From the NCBI GenBank assembly GCA_020439745.1, contig JAGQSC010000017.1, positions 186,001 to 250,000 of the forward strand: 64,000 nucleotides of DNA. The letters are read 5' to 3'. The notes beneath the pieces are model-generated. The model made no database searches. It worked only from the letters and a program-made list of their open reading frames with translations, and was not told the origin of the DNA. This document shows positions 54,602 through 62,187 of the stretch, piece by piece. The translations under genes were made by a program, and so were the position numbers. How positions within the stretch are numbered: position 1 is the first letter of the stretch; each line of letters starts with the position of its first letter. The DNA is from Acidobacteriota bacterium. Its GTDB lineage: Bacteria > Acidobacteriota > Holophagae > Acanthopleuribacterales > Acanthopleuribacteraceae.

Positions 54602-55069
54602 TTAACCCTCCGATCTCCAGGTCTCAGAAAATGCGTCTAGTTCTTCTGGACTCAGGTCCTTTACCTGCCACATGTTCTCGTCATGAAACGCATCAAGAAT
54701 GATATCGCTTCCCTGTCCCAGATCAAATGCCATCAACTCCTGTGATGTTACGTCTGTCTCCAAGACAAGTTCCAGGTAGGCCAACTCCTCGTCTGTCAGA
54801 CGATCTAATGACGGTGATTTGGGTAGCATTGCAAATATGAGCCAGGCAGCCGCCGCCGCAAGAACAGTTAGTGGAAGCCAAGTACGTGACGATTTGTTTC
54901 GCTTGGTTAAGATTGCGGACTGGAGGCGGTGATTGAACTGGTGCCAGTAAAGTGCGCCCGGGTCAGGAGCCGGCTCGTTGCTAAGTTCATCCATCAGGGA
55001 AGCGAGTTGTCTGGTTTCGTCGTCCATTTCGGTAGGCGGTTTATTGAAAAGCTCGTCATGTGTACTCAT
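54602..55069 (-). CDS. Probable membrane anti-sigma factor
   Basis: 155 aa: cytoplasmic N-terminus with LASLMDELSNEPAPDPGALYWHQF (about 25-47), one membrane helix (TWLPLTVLAAAAAWLIFAML, about 64-83) and a periplasmic acidic tail. Start overlaps the sigma gene by four bases (ATGA). No zinc motif. Role inferred from layout and position. Confidence 0.68.
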   Translation of the reverse strand: MSTHDELFNKPPTEMDDETRQLASLMDELSNEPAPDPGALYWHQFNHRLQSAILTKRNKSSRTWLPLTVLAAAAAWLIFAMLPKSPSLDRLTDEELAYLELVLETDVTSQELMAFDLGQGSDIILDAFHDENMWQVKDLSPEELDAFSETWRSEG

Positions 55070-55650
55070 GCCATGTCTCCCAATATGGATCTTATCTTTT
55101 TCAAGGCGTTAAAGACATTTGCTTTGACGGTCCCAACGGAACACTCCATGACGGTCGCGACTTCCTCACAAGTCATATCTTCGTATGTTTTGAGCATTAA
55201 TGCCTCCTTTTGTCTTGGGGGAAGCTGTTTGATTGCTTCGCGAAGGCGCAGAGCCCTCTGTTCGTGGATGAGGTTTTCGTCGCCATGATGGTGATCGGTA
55301 AGACTGAACTCATGCGGGGCTTGGCCGCAATCCTTGGAAATACGCCCGCTTTTTGTGGTGTTGATGCTGAGGTTGGTGGCAATGCGCAACAGCCACGTTT
55401 TGAATGATGCATCTGCCCGAAAACTTGCAAGTGCTTCGTAGGCCTTGATGAAAGTTTCCTGGGCAAGGTCATCGGCTTCGTCGTGATTGCGCGTGTATCG
55501 GTAAGCCACGGCGTACACCACACGACGATATTTTGTGACCAGAGCATTGAACGCATCAGACTTTCCCTTCAGTGCCTGTTGAACAAGATTGAGATCCTCA
55601 CCCATGGCGTTTTGTGTCAACGCTGTATGAGGCGTAAGCGCAATCGCCAT
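55066..55650 (-). CDS. ECF RNA polymerase sigma factor (RpoE-like)
   Basis: 194 aa. Region 2: VTKYRRVVYAVAYRYTRNHDEADDLAQETFIKAYEAL; region 4: LPPRQKEALMLKTYEDMTCEEVATVMECSVGTVKANVFNALKKIR. The linker has a His-rich patch (DHHHGDE). ATG at 55650 is chosen because GAGG lies ten bases upstream; ATG at 55605 (MGEDLNLVQQ) starts exactly at region 2 and is also possible. Upstream, on the minus strand, AACCTTT followed about 12 bp later by GTC resembles an ECF promoter and may be autoregulatory. Confidence 0.9.
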   Translation of the reverse strand: MAIALTPHTALTQNAMGEDLNLVQQALKGKSDAFNALVTKYRRVVYAVAYRYTRNHDEADDLAQETFIKAYEALASFRADASFKTWLLRIATNLSINTTKSGRISKDCGQAPHEFSLTDHHHGDENLIHEQRALRLREAIKQLPPRQKEALMLKTYEDMTCEEVATVMECSVGTVKANVFNALKKIRSILGDMA

Positions 55651-55706
55651 GGTGTGAGGTCCTCGGTCCATCATCACCATTAATGACAACTGAGCGCCAC
55701 AAAGGT

Positions 55707-56663
55707 TTAATCATCCGGTTCAGACATCAGTTCAAGGCGATCATTGCTCGAAAGAGGATGACCGTTTAGGAAGGCGCTGATAGGCATGGCCGATTTGCCG
55801 GCAGGTTGAATCTTGAGAATGTCAAAAACAGTATGCTTGCCGGCGGCCACGCGACACGTCTTTCGATCGCAAAAAATGATCGTACCGGGAGGGAATTGGT
55901 GCGAATGACTCATCGGTAGGATGTCTATCAGTCTTAGGCGATTGCTTCCGTATCGACACCAAACGCCAGGCCAGTCGTGGAAGGCTCTAGTCATGCGTTC
56001 AATGTCGAAGGCCGATTGCTCAAAGTCGACAAATCCCATTTCTTTGGTGATGATGGGCGCAAAGGTCACATGAGACTCGTCTTGTGGTCGCGGTTGTCGA
56101 TGTTCAATGGATTGCAGAACGTCACACAGTAAATCAGCGCCACACCGAGCCAACTGTTCCTCCAGTGAGGTGCGGTCAATACCTTGTGCAATCGAAACTT
56201 TCTCTTGTTGGTATACCGGTCCCGCGTCCAGGCCTGGTGTCATCCGCATAATAGAAATGCCAGTTTCTGAGTCGCCAGCCAGGATGGCTTGGTGAATAGG
56301 AGAAGCACCGCGCCAGCGTGGCAAAAGCGATGCATGAACGTTGATGCAGCCATACTTCGGTAACCTTAGTAACCGCTTGCCGAGGATTTTTCCATAGGCT
56401 GCGACCACGATGACATCGGGATTCAACGATTCAATTTTGGCCAACACGTGTGGGTCCTTGAGACTCGTTGGCTGAAGTACCGTGATCCCCAATTTTAGGG
56501 CAGCACTCTTTACGGGACACATCTGGAGCGCCTTGGATCTGCCTTTTGCGCGGTCTGGCTGGCAAAAGACCGCCAAAAGTTGGTGACCGTTTCGATGTAA
56601 TGCGTTCAAACTGGGCACCGCAAAAGTAGGTGTCCCCATGAACACAATTCTCAAGGGTGCCAA
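55707..56663 (-). CDS. fmt: Methionyl-tRNA formyltransferase
   Basis: 318 aa. Formylates initiator Met-tRNA from 10-formyl-tetrahydrofolate. Catalytic residues N108, H110 and D146 are in INVHASLLPRWRGASP and MTPGLDAGPV. TTG at 56663 is the first codon consistent with the family start (APLRIVFMGTPTFAVP), 13 bases inside the def gene. The C-terminal anticodon-side domain is present. The def-fmt pairing is standard. Confidence 0.95.
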   Translation of the reverse strand: MAPLRIVFMGTPTFAVPSLNALHRNGHQLLAVFCQPDRAKGRSKALQMCPVKSAALKLGITVLQPTSLKDPHVLAKIESLNPDVIVVAAYGKILGKRLLRLPKYGCINVHASLLPRWRGASPIHQAILAGDSETGISIMRMTPGLDAGPVYQQEKVSIAQGIDRTSLEEQLARCGADLLCDVLQSIEHRQPRPQDESHVTFAPIITKEMGFVDFEQSAFDIERMTRAFHDWPGVWCRYGSNRLRLIDILPMSHSHQFPPGTIIFCDRKTCRVAAGKHTVFDILKIQPAGKSAMPISAFLNGHPLSSNDRLELMSEPDD

Positions 56664-57163
56664 GTGCCCGCCTTGACGCGCTTCTGGACTTTTTTCTTGA
56701 TCATCTCGCGTTTGAGACGCGAAACCCGATCCGTCATCAAGACTCCATTGAGATGATCGATTTCATGACAAAATGCCCGGGCCTTGAAGCCTTCGGCTTG
56801 CATTTCAACCACGTGACCAGCCAGGTTCTGAGCCCTAATACGAACACGAAGGGGACGGTCGACCACCGCGGTGATGTCTGGAAAACTGAGGCAGCCTTCT
56901 TCGCCTTTTTGTGCGCCTTCGGCTTCGATGACTTCCGGGTTGATCAGTATGTGCAATTCATCTGGATCTTCGCCCACGGACACATCGACGATCGCCATCT
57001 GAACCGGTACGCCAATTTGGGGTGCGGCCAGTCCCACACCGGGCGCTTTTACCATGATGGCGTGCATTTCTGCTGCCAGCCGCGCCAAGTCCTCATCGAA
57101 GACTTCAACGGGCGAAGCCTTTTCGGTGAGCACAGGGTCTCCATAAACTACTATTTCACGCAT
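56651..57163 (-). CDS. def: Peptide deformylase
   Basis: 170-aa metalloenzyme that removes the N-formyl group from new proteins. Motif 1 G42VGLAAPQ49, motif 2 E89-G-C91-LSFP and motif 3 H133EIDH137 hold the metal ligands Cys91, His133 and His137. Standard length. It precedes fmt and overlaps it, and lies 9 bp after the cyclic-nucleotide-binding gene, so all three may be co-transcribed. Confidence 0.96.
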   Translation of the reverse strand: MREIVVYGDPVLTEKASPVEVFDEDLARLAAEMHAIMVKAPGVGLAAPQIGVPVQMAIVDVSVGEDPDELHILINPEVIEAEGAQKGEEGCLSFPDITAVVDRPLRVRIRAQNLAGHVVEMQAEGFKARAFCHEIDHLNGVLMTDRVSRLKREMIKKKVQKRVKAGTWHP

Positions 57164-57172
57164 GTCCTAACT

Positions 57173-58639
57173 CTATCGAAATCTCGTCGCATTCTGTTGC
57201 AATCTAGCAATATTCACGGTCTGAATGGCTTCGAGAACGGTGGGGTGTTGTTTGACCAGAGTTATGAACTGGTCCTTTTCCAATATTAAGACTTCTGTGG
57301 GGCTTGTGGCAACCACCGTGGCGTTGCGTGGCCGTTTGGTCAATAGCGCAGCCTCGCCGAAGAAGTCGCCTGACTCCAGGCGTGCCACTTTGTTTTTTTG
57401 ACCCTTGGCGTCCACATACACTTCAAATGTTCCCTCGGTAATCAGAAACAGTTCGCGACCCTGATCACCTTGGCGAACTACGACGTCACCTTTGGAGTAA
57501 CTGCGTTCTTCCATGGCCACAATCAGGTCAAGGAACACCTGGCGCGGTAATGTCCGAAACACAGGCCAGTGTTTTTTGTTTTGCTCGTGTCGTTCAGGTT
57601 TGGTTGTTGTTGTGGCGGGCTGGAAGAGTGAGTCAATCGCGTCGTCGAAGCTGGAAAAGAACATGCCGTCATCATCATCGGCACTTGCCGATGGATTTCC
57701 GCTGATCTTGAAAACCGCGGATTCCTTGAGGTTGGTGTCCACAGGATCCTTAACTTCGACGACTGGAGGTGCTTCGGGTGCAGGTTCATCACTGTCGAAG
57801 ATATCCTTTTCCCAAATACTCGAATCTGTATCTGGTAGTGGATTCGCTTGATTGGGAGCGGCTGGCTTTTCAGTTTCCGTATCATCAAATTTGATGGATT
57901 CATCCCAAAGATCCGTAGGCTTGATTTCCAGTGAAGATCCTTCCAAATCCTCCGCTGTCAGTTCCATGCTGGAATGTGAGACAAAGGATACGGGTTCGTC
58001 TTGCTTGGGTGTGGGTGCACTTTCTTCGATGTCGATGATTTCGTCTTCAATTTCCTCAACTGCGTCATCATCTTGTTTCTCTGGACTGTCAACAAGCTCG
58101 TTGACCTTGTCCTCAGCCTCATCGACAACTTCATTCCCGTCGTCGTCTTCCAGATCGATTTCTTCCTCGCTTGGAAGTGGAGCCGGCCCGTCTACCATCA
58201 TCACCATGGAGGACCCTTCAAGGGTCAATTCCAAGGGATCAGCGGGTTGGTCGGGATCTTCACCCTTTAGTTTGCGGATTTGAGCGAGGATCCGCTCGTC
58301 GATCATGTATTTGGGGACCTGATCATTGTATTGGGCCAATTTCACCAATACTTCTTCGTTCTCCGGGAAGATACTCAACGCCTTCTTGAATGCCGCTACG
58401 GATTTGTTGAGGAATCCACGTTTACCGTAGTGGTCACCCATCTTGACGTAGAACTCCACAGCGTGTTCGTTCTTCTCCAGTCGACGATACAAATCCGCAA
58501 TCTGATTCATCAATTGGGGGTCTGACGGCTTCTTCTTGAAGACTTTGAGAAATCCTTGAAGCGCCTGCTCGTATTTGCCTGCAGCTAATAGTTCCTGCGG
58601 CGATTTGTTTTTTCCGCCAAATAGATCTAAGAGTCCCAA
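57173..58639 (-). CDS. TPR and cyclic-nucleotide-binding domain protein with acidic linker
   Basis: 488 aa. Residues about 15-105 form TPR-like helices (YEQALQGFLKVFKKKPSDPQ, SVAAFKKALSIFPENEEVLV). Residues about 130-340 are a long acidic, Pro/Ser-rich linker. Residues about 365-485 are a cNMP-binding domain: GDVVVRQGDQGRELFLITEG and FFGEAALLTKRPRNATVVA. The phosphate-binding cassette has Arg but Asn in place of the usual Ser/Thr after it, so ligand binding is uncertain. No DNA-binding domain, so it is not a Crp-type regulator. Confidence 0.85.
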   Translation of the reverse strand: MGLLDLFGGKNKSPQELLAAGKYEQALQGFLKVFKKKPSDPQLMNQIADLYRRLEKNEHAVEFYVKMGDHYGKRGFLNKSVAAFKKALSIFPENEEVLVKLAQYNDQVPKYMIDERILAQIRKLKGEDPDQPADPLELTLEGSSMVMMVDGPAPLPSEEEIDLEDDDGNEVVDEAEDKVNELVDSPEKQDDDAVEEIEDEIIDIEESAPTPKQDEPVSFVSHSSMELTAEDLEGSSLEIKPTDLWDESIKFDDTETEKPAAPNQANPLPDTDSSIWEKDIFDSDEPAPEAPPVVEVKDPVDTNLKESAVFKISGNPSASADDDDGMFFSSFDDAIDSLFQPATTTTKPERHEQNKKHWPVFRTLPRQVFLDLIVAMEERSYSKGDVVVRQGDQGRELFLITEGTFEVYVDAKGQKNKVARLESGDFFGEAALLTKRPRNATVVATSPTEVLILEKDQFITLVKQHPTVLEAIQTVNIARLQQNATRFR

Positions 58640-58680
58640 ATTGTGCCTCGCTCGTTGTCCCTTGATCCTATTTACTGGTG

Positions 58681-58697
58681 GACATTATATCAATGTC
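58681..58697. promoter_or_regulatory. Palindrome overlapping a TATAAT box
   Basis: GACATT-ATATC-AATGTC, six-base perfect arms, lies 42 bp before the start of the TPR-cNMP gene. On the minus strand it contains TATAAT and is adjacent to TTGACA, but the two boxes are only four bases apart, so they do not form one standard promoter. It could be an operator overlapping a -10 element. Confidence 0.3.
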
Positions 58698-58735
58698 AAT
58701 CATTATTGCGGTTGAGGTGCATTTTGCAGACCTGT

Positions 58736-59503
58736 CTAACGCTGTGCAAATGAGGTCAGATCACGGATGAATTGGTCGGGTTCTTCAAGAGCCAGAGTAT
58801 GTCCGCAGCCCGCATACACCTTCTGCTCACTTTGAGGAATCCATGCCTTGAAGTTAAGCATATCTGAGGTCGCGACTAAGGGGTCGAGTTCCCCTCGAAG
58901 TATGAGGGTTTGAGCATCAATACGTTCTGCATCAATGCGCACTTCTGGATAATCGCGCATGCCTTCAAACATTGCCGTCAGACCTTCGCGACTATTTCGG
59001 GTCGCCATTCCCTTGACCAGCATGTCAAGGTCGTTGAATTTTCGTAGGATCTGAACGCCCACAATCGTGGGTAGTGAGGCCCAAGCCAAGGCGTCCACGC
59101 CGCCAATTTCAAGGCACATGGCCCACGAAGTGATATGGGCACGACGCAAGGGCGAGGTTTCGGATGCACAACTGACCAACACCATTTTGGAGAAACGATC
59201 GGGATGTTGTGCTACGGCACGCAATGAGACCCGACCACCGTGAGAAAAACCGACCAATGTGATATCAGTCCCGCCTGCATGGCTTTCGACCACACGCATA
59301 AGGTCTTCTACATGGTCGTCGAGTGTGTACGGTCTCGCGCCTAGTTCGCTTTTTCCTTGTCCCCGAGGATCGAATATCACCCAACGAAGGTGTGGATTCT
59401 GTCGCGCCATGCCCCGCCAATTGGCGGTCGTCTGGGTTAACCCTGCGCAAAGAACCACGGTTGGGCCCGCTCCATAGGCCTCAACATGTAGATAGGGGGT
59501 CAT
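58736..59503 (-). CDS. Alpha/beta hydrolase
   Basis: 255 aa. Nucleophile elbow GFSHGG (Ser near residue 88), FDPRGQGKSE after strand 4, acidic residue in LRGELDPLV and a closing His in GCGHTLALEEP, completing a Ser-Asp-His triad. No signal peptide. The ATG overlaps the ccmD stop (ATGA), so it is the last gene of the ccm operon, although no link to haem maturation is known. Confidence 0.88.
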   Translation of the reverse strand: MTPYLHVEAYGAGPTVVLCAGLTQTTANWRGMARQNPHLRWVIFDPRGQGKSELGARPYTLDDHVEDLMRVVESHAGGTDITLVGFSHGGRVSLRAVAQHPDRFSKMVLVSCASETSPLRRAHITSWAMCLEIGGVDALAWASLPTIVGVQILRKFNDLDMLVKGMATRNSREGLTAMFEGMRDYPEVRIDAERIDAQTLILRGELDPLVATSDMLNFKAWIPQSEQKVYAGCGHTLALEEPDQFIRDLTSFAQR

Positions 59504-59673
59504 GGAGCCTTGTTTTTCTCCATGTTTGAGACGCGTTGTTCAAGTTGCTCTAGTTCTCGTGCCAACCGACGATTCTTGAGAACCAATACGGTCAAGAAGT
59601 AGGCCAGAATTAACCATATCGCCGAATAGGCAGCAGTTAGATACATCAGATTGTTCGCGGGTTCTTGGTTCAC
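59500..59673 (-). CDS. ccmD: Haem exporter subunit CcmD
   Basis: 57 aa with one membrane helix (YSAIWLILAYFLTVLVL, about residues 16-32) followed by a charged tail (KNRRLARELEQLEQRV). This is the CcmD layout. GTG at 59673 overlaps the ccmC stop (GTGA), and the TGA overlaps the hydrolase start. Position directly after ccmC confirms the call in spite of its short length. Confidence 0.88.
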   Translation of the reverse strand: MNQEPANNLMYLTAAYSAIWLILAYFLTVLVLKNRRLARELEQLEQRVSNMEKNKAP

Positions 59674-60377
59674 GCTTCCTCCTCCAGGGCGTTCATTCGC
59701 ATTCGCAGCTCAGATAACTTGGCATCGCCCTCGGCAAGTTCGGTGCCCCGCCTCCAAAGAAAGAGATAGAGCAATGTGAATGCGGCCAGCGCCAGCAAAA
59801 GGGCAATCACCATGTTGGGGTCTTTGATGCCACTCTCTGCATCACCCATCACCACCGGTTTCGGGTGTTGCACCTCAAACCAGCGGGTTGAGAAATAGAC
59901 AAACGGAACCATAGAGGCACCTATAATGCCAAGCACCGCACTCAACCGCTCTCGCATTTTCTGATCGTCGATATAGTCTCTCATCATGACATAGCCCAAG
60001 AAGATCAGCCACATGATGAGGGTGGAGGTGAGGCGCGCGTCCCAGGCCCACCACACCCCCCAGGTAGGTTTCGCCCAAATAGGTCCCGTGACAAGTACCA
60101 TCGTGCAAAAGGCCAGGCCTACCTGGCCTGAAGCAAATGCGCGGCGGTCCCATTTGGATGCCCGAGAGATGAGATAGCGGATCGAGGCGTACAAAACGTA
60201 AAAGAAGGCGACAAACCCGGGCCAAATACAGCCTAGATGAAAGTAGAAGATACGTTGTACATCGCCCTGGAGCTTATCGGCTGGAGCTATTTGCAGTGCC
60301 CAAATCAGCGCCGTTTCCATGGTCGCAATGGTCAATACCAAGAGTATGGTTTGGGGAAGCAGTGAACCCGTTTTCAT
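59670..60377 (-). CDS. ccmC: Haem export membrane protein CcmC
   Basis: 235-aa inner-membrane protein with six hydrophobic segments that presents haem to CcmE. It has the tryptophan-rich periplasmic domain WGVWWAWDARLTSTLIMWL and conserved His residues (FYFHLGCIWPGF and others). Stop overlaps ccmD; start lies three bases after ccmB. Confidence 0.95.
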   Translation of the reverse strand: MKTGSLLPQTILLVLTIATMETALIWALQIAPADKLQGDVQRIFYFHLGCIWPGFVAFFYVLYASIRYLISRASKWDRRAFASGQVGLAFCTMVLVTGPIWAKPTWGVWWAWDARLTSTLIMWLIFLGYVMMRDYIDDQKMRERLSAVLGIIGASMVPFVYFSTRWFEVQHPKPVVMGDAESGIKDPNMVIALLLALAAFTLLYLFLWRRGTELAEGDAKLSELRMRMNALEEEA

Positions 60378-60380
60378 CGC

Positions 60381-61043
60381 TTATTCCTCAAGTAGGTAGG
60401 CATAGGTCATGAATCCGAGGGAAAGAAAAACCAGGTTCAACACGCAGAGAATCTGAATGCCCGTCCACGAAATCTCGCCCAGCATCGCCTTCTGCGTGCA
60501 GTTTACCCCAGCAATCAGTACTGGCACAACTAGGGGTAAGTGGATGATAGGAAACAAGATGTCACTGATTCGCGTGTTGGCAGATATGACTACGGTTAAC
60601 GTACCGATGGCCACAAACCCAGCGATTCCCAGCACAAGGCCCGGGATCATTTTGAGCAAATTCGAACCGAGATCCAGATTGAAGAAAAGCGCAATCAAGG
60701 GAAGAAGGAGTAAAGACATGATGGTGAGGAGTGTGGCATTTGCGGCGAATTTGGCCAAAAACAACAAGCCAGGGTCGCGGGGCGCCATCATCAACGCCTT
60801 GTAGCAGGCATTTTGTAGTTCCGCTTGATGGGTCCGATGCAAACCTATCGTGCCCGAGAATGCAATACAGATCCATAATGCGGTGTTGGGAAGTTTTTCG
60901 AAGGCCACGCTGCTTGAGGTAGCGGCGTAGTAGAAAATGCACAGCAAAATCAGTGAAAAAAGGAACGACGACAGAAAGACTTCCTTGGACCTGAGTTCAC
61001 GGCGCAGGTCTTTGGAGAGCATCAAGAGAATGAGGTTAGGCAT
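60381..61043 (-). CDS. ccmB: Haem exporter permease CcmB
   Basis: 220-aa membrane permease that, with CcmA, powers release of holo-CcmE. It has six hydrophobic segments and the CcmB hallmarks SKDLRRELRSKEVF (near the start) and MAPRDPGLLFLAKF. ATG at 61043 overlaps the ccmA stop (TGATG); the upstream extension is in ccmA and not needed. Confidence 0.93.
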   Translation of the reverse strand: MPNLILLMLSKDLRRELRSKEVFLSSFLFSLILLCIFYYAATSSSVAFEKLPNTALWICIAFSGTIGLHRTHQAELQNACYKALMMAPRDPGLLFLAKFAANATLLTIMSLLLLPLIALFFNLDLGSNLLKMIPGLVLGIAGFVAIGTLTVVISANTRISDILFPIIHLPLVVPVLIAGVNCTQKAMLGEISWTGIQILCVLNLVFLSLGFMTYAYLLEE

Positions 61044-61759
61044 CAGCGCAGCACTTCTTCTGGCAGATTGGCCTCGCACAGGGACACGTATTCCTTGAAA
61101 TCGAGTTCGCTCTTTTTGAGGTTATGTGCCAATCGACCGTGTTTGAAGATCCACAATCGGTTGGCCATTTCGTATCCCTGACCCAGATCATGAGTGACCA
61201 ATAGCCAACCATGGCGGTACTCAGTCATCAGGATGTTTTTCAGCCGTTCCGTGCCTTTTTTGTCCAATCCTGAAAAGGGTTCGTCCAGGAGCAAAAGGTC
61301 AGGATCTCCCAACATAGCTCGCGCGAAACTAATACGTTGCTGCATGCCCCTTGAACAGGCGCGAAAGAGCGTATCTCCGGCTGCCTTCATGCCCACTTTC
61401 TCCAGCCTTGAGTCGATGCCGTGGTGATCCGTTGAGACGCCATAAAGACCGGCGAAGAATTTCAGGTTCTCGCGTGCTGTGAGATCTGCATACAGCATGG
61501 GCGAATGGGACAACATGGACATGTGGCGGCGGATTTGACCCCGATCTTTGGCAACCGTTCCGTCTATCTCGTAGCATATGGTGCCACGGGTAGGGTTGGT
61601 GAGCGTTGCGGTCAAACCCAGTAGTGTGGACTTTCCGGCTCCGTTGTGCCCGACAATGGTGATTCGGTCACCGGTTTGAATCGTAGCGCTCACTCCTTTG
61701 AGGGCCCAGGTCTCGCCATAAACTTTGTCAATTTTGTCGAGGTGAACCTCGAAAGACAT
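61043..61759 (-). CDS. ccmA: Haem exporter ATP-binding protein CcmA
   Basis: 238-aa ABC ATPase. Walker A GHNGAGKST, signature CSRGMQQR (SRGMQQR is characteristic of CcmA) and Walker B LLLLDEPFSGLD. ATG at 61759 overlaps the stop of the zinc-ribbon gene (TGATG). Works with CcmB and CcmC. Confidence 0.94.
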   Translation of the reverse strand: MSFEVHLDKIDKVYGETWALKGVSATIQTGDRITIVGHNGAGKSTLLGLTATLTNPTRGTICYEIDGTVAKDRGQIRRHMSMLSHSPMLYADLTARENLKFFAGLYGVSTDHHGIDSRLEKVGMKAAGDTLFRACSRGMQQRISFARAMLGDPDLLLLDEPFSGLDKKGTERLKNILMTEYRHGWLLVTHDLGQGYEMANRLWIFKHGRLAHNLKKSELDFKEYVSLCEANLPEEVLR

Positions 61760-62187
61760 CAGGCTTCGACCTTGTTGCCGCAATGAGGGCAGAACTTATA
61801 CAGATCGCTGAGTGGTTCTTCACATGCAGGACAGTTGACACCTGCGGCAGCACGAGGCGCACTGGTCTGCCCGCAACTGTCACAAAATTTGTCTGAAGGT
61901 CGGATGGGGTTACCACAACCCAAACAGGGTTGATCGCCTTGAGGGTCGACCCCCATCTTCTCGTAGTTCCGGGCGATATCCAGCATCAGCCGCCGTTCGA
62001 TGTTTTTGAAGTCATCCTCTGCCAATTTCACTTTGTCCTTGTGAAGGTGACGGAGTGATTGATAAAGAGAACCTAATCTCTCGAATTCGAGGTCGTGGCT
62101 CTGGCGCATCATGGTGGGCATAAGCACCGGGCCTATCACCCATGCCAAACCGACGATCGTGATAACCACACCAATGAATAAGGTCAC
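61759..62187 (-). CDS. Membrane-anchored double zinc ribbon protein
   Basis: 142 aa. One N-terminal membrane helix (FIGVVITIVGLAWVIGPVLMP), a helical segment, then two CxxC-type zinc ribbons: CLGCGNPIRPSDKFCDSCG and CPACEEPLSDLYKFCPHCG (residues about 88-138). It overlaps ccmF upstream (GTGA) and ccmA downstream. This is the position where CcmI or CcmH parts are often found, and the anchor-plus-helix layout is CcmI-like, but the ribbons are unusual there. Function unknown. Confidence 0.8.
   Translation of the reverse strand: MTLFIGVVITIVGLAWVIGPVLMPTMMRQSHDLEFERLGSLYQSLRHLHKDKVKLAEDDFKNIERRLMLDIARNYEKMGVDPQGDQPCLGCGNPIRPSDKFCDSCGQTSAPRAAAGVNCPACEEPLSDLYKFCPHCGNKVEA

Noticed and set aside
58682-58702. 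Sigma-70 promoter on the minus strand (TTGACA and TATAAT)
   Set aside because: The two boxes are only four bases apart, so they cannot act together; only the palindrome is reported.
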